From: Odiellus spinosus
Lineage: Eukaryota; Arthropoda; Arachnida; Opiliones; Phalangiidae
Assembly: GCA_963920705.1 (NCBI GenBank)
Contig: OY987240.1
Location: 868,001 to 932,000, forward strand
Direction of reading: 5' to 3'
Length of the DNA stretch: 64,000 nt
Shown: in pieces, positions 63,693 through 64,000 of the stretch
Position numbering within the stretch: position 1 is the first letter of the stretch
Layout of the letters: every line of letters begins with the position of its first letter
The notes under the pieces: generated by a model
Told to the model about the DNA's origin: nothing
Seen by the model: the letters and a program-made list of their open reading frames with translations, nothing else
The model's database searches: none
Made by a program: the position numbers and the translations under genes

Positions 63693-64000
63693 AAAAACAG
63701 GCCAGCTGGCCTGTTTTATTTATAGGTGTCTCAAAATTTCATTAGAAAAGTCTAAGGAGATTTGTCTTATGAGGTGGAATCTTTTTTGTCAGATAACTGA
63801 GGTTTTCTCCTTCTTCTTCTTCTTCTTCGTCCGACCGCGAGTCCGTTTCATTGAGTGTTTGCATTCGAGAGAGAAAAATTTGTTAGGCTCGTGGGGTACT
63901 CTATATTTTTCTATACGTTTCGGATGAATACTAAGACTGAGATTACAAAAGCTGTAGATAAGGTTGAAACACCGTGAAAGACGGCGTTTCATTGGGAGTT
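63693..64000. repeat. 1,282-bp tandem unit, partial copy 2
   Basis: The second copy begins with the same palindrome (63694-63717) and continues through ATTTATAGGTGTCTC, a (TTC)6 run (63811-63828) and the CGTTTCATTGAGTGTTTGC segment until the window ends. It differs from copy 1 by several substitutions, a shorter microsatellite and a deletion near 63790, so these copies are more diverged than most of the 383-bp satellite. Confidence 0.93.

Noticed and set aside
63789..63992. 67-codon reverse-strand frame with a poly-Lys run
   Set aside because: It is the reverse reading of the (TTC)6 microsatellite and flanking repeat. The corresponding frame is not kept in the first copy of the unit.

Overview
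The window is almost entirely tandemly repeated, AT-rich DNA and contains no intact protein gene that I can support. The layout is typical of eukaryotic heterochromatin: a kilobase-scale short satellite, a 60.5-kb complex satellite with higher-order structure, and the start of a third tandem family. The organism cannot be identified from sequence. An insect or other arthropod is a reasonable guess, because the right-hand repeat has an arthropod-style TATA plus TCATTT initiator pair, and CpG-rich short repeats persist without obvious decay. This guess is weak. Reading through such an array implies a long-read assembly.

Layout: (1) 1-866, a 14-bp satellite with 62 units in perfect register, switching from a CCAATCGCG form to a CAAATCGGG form at 419-432. 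(2) 867-1280, nine degenerate ~50-bp repeats. (3) 1281-1887, a non-satellite spacer with a TATA-like box, a cluster of TGACGT motifs, two 76-bp tandem copies each holding a strong hairpin, a GC-rich hexamer run and an 11-bp inverted repeat. (4) 1888-62410, about 158 head-to-tail copies of a ~383-bp satellite. (5) 62411-64000, a 1,282-bp tandem unit (one full copy, one partial) opening with a 24-bp perfect palindrome and carrying what looks like a compact Pol II transcription unit.

The 383-bp monomer is itself an inverted duplication. Two ungapped 105-bp arms (88/105 identical by hand count) face each other across a 69-bp spacer, with one dyad centre per monomer. This explains why the monomer shows related open frames on both strands; they behave as non-coding sequence. 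The array is built of nested higher-order repeats of 2, 3, 4, 10 and 13 monomers, plus segmental duplications. Two monomers (29041-29423 and 31340-31722) lie in reverse orientation, each exactly 383 bp.

The most notable pattern is that both ends of the 60-kb array and all four orientation switches fall in or at the edge of the same 69-bp dyad-centre spacer. The array is also abutted directly by a perfect inverted repeat on each side (1857-1888 and 62412-62435). I infer that hairpin or cruciform-driven breakage and joining at the dyad centre shaped this locus. No CRISPR array, tRNA, rRNA or recognisable transposase was seen.
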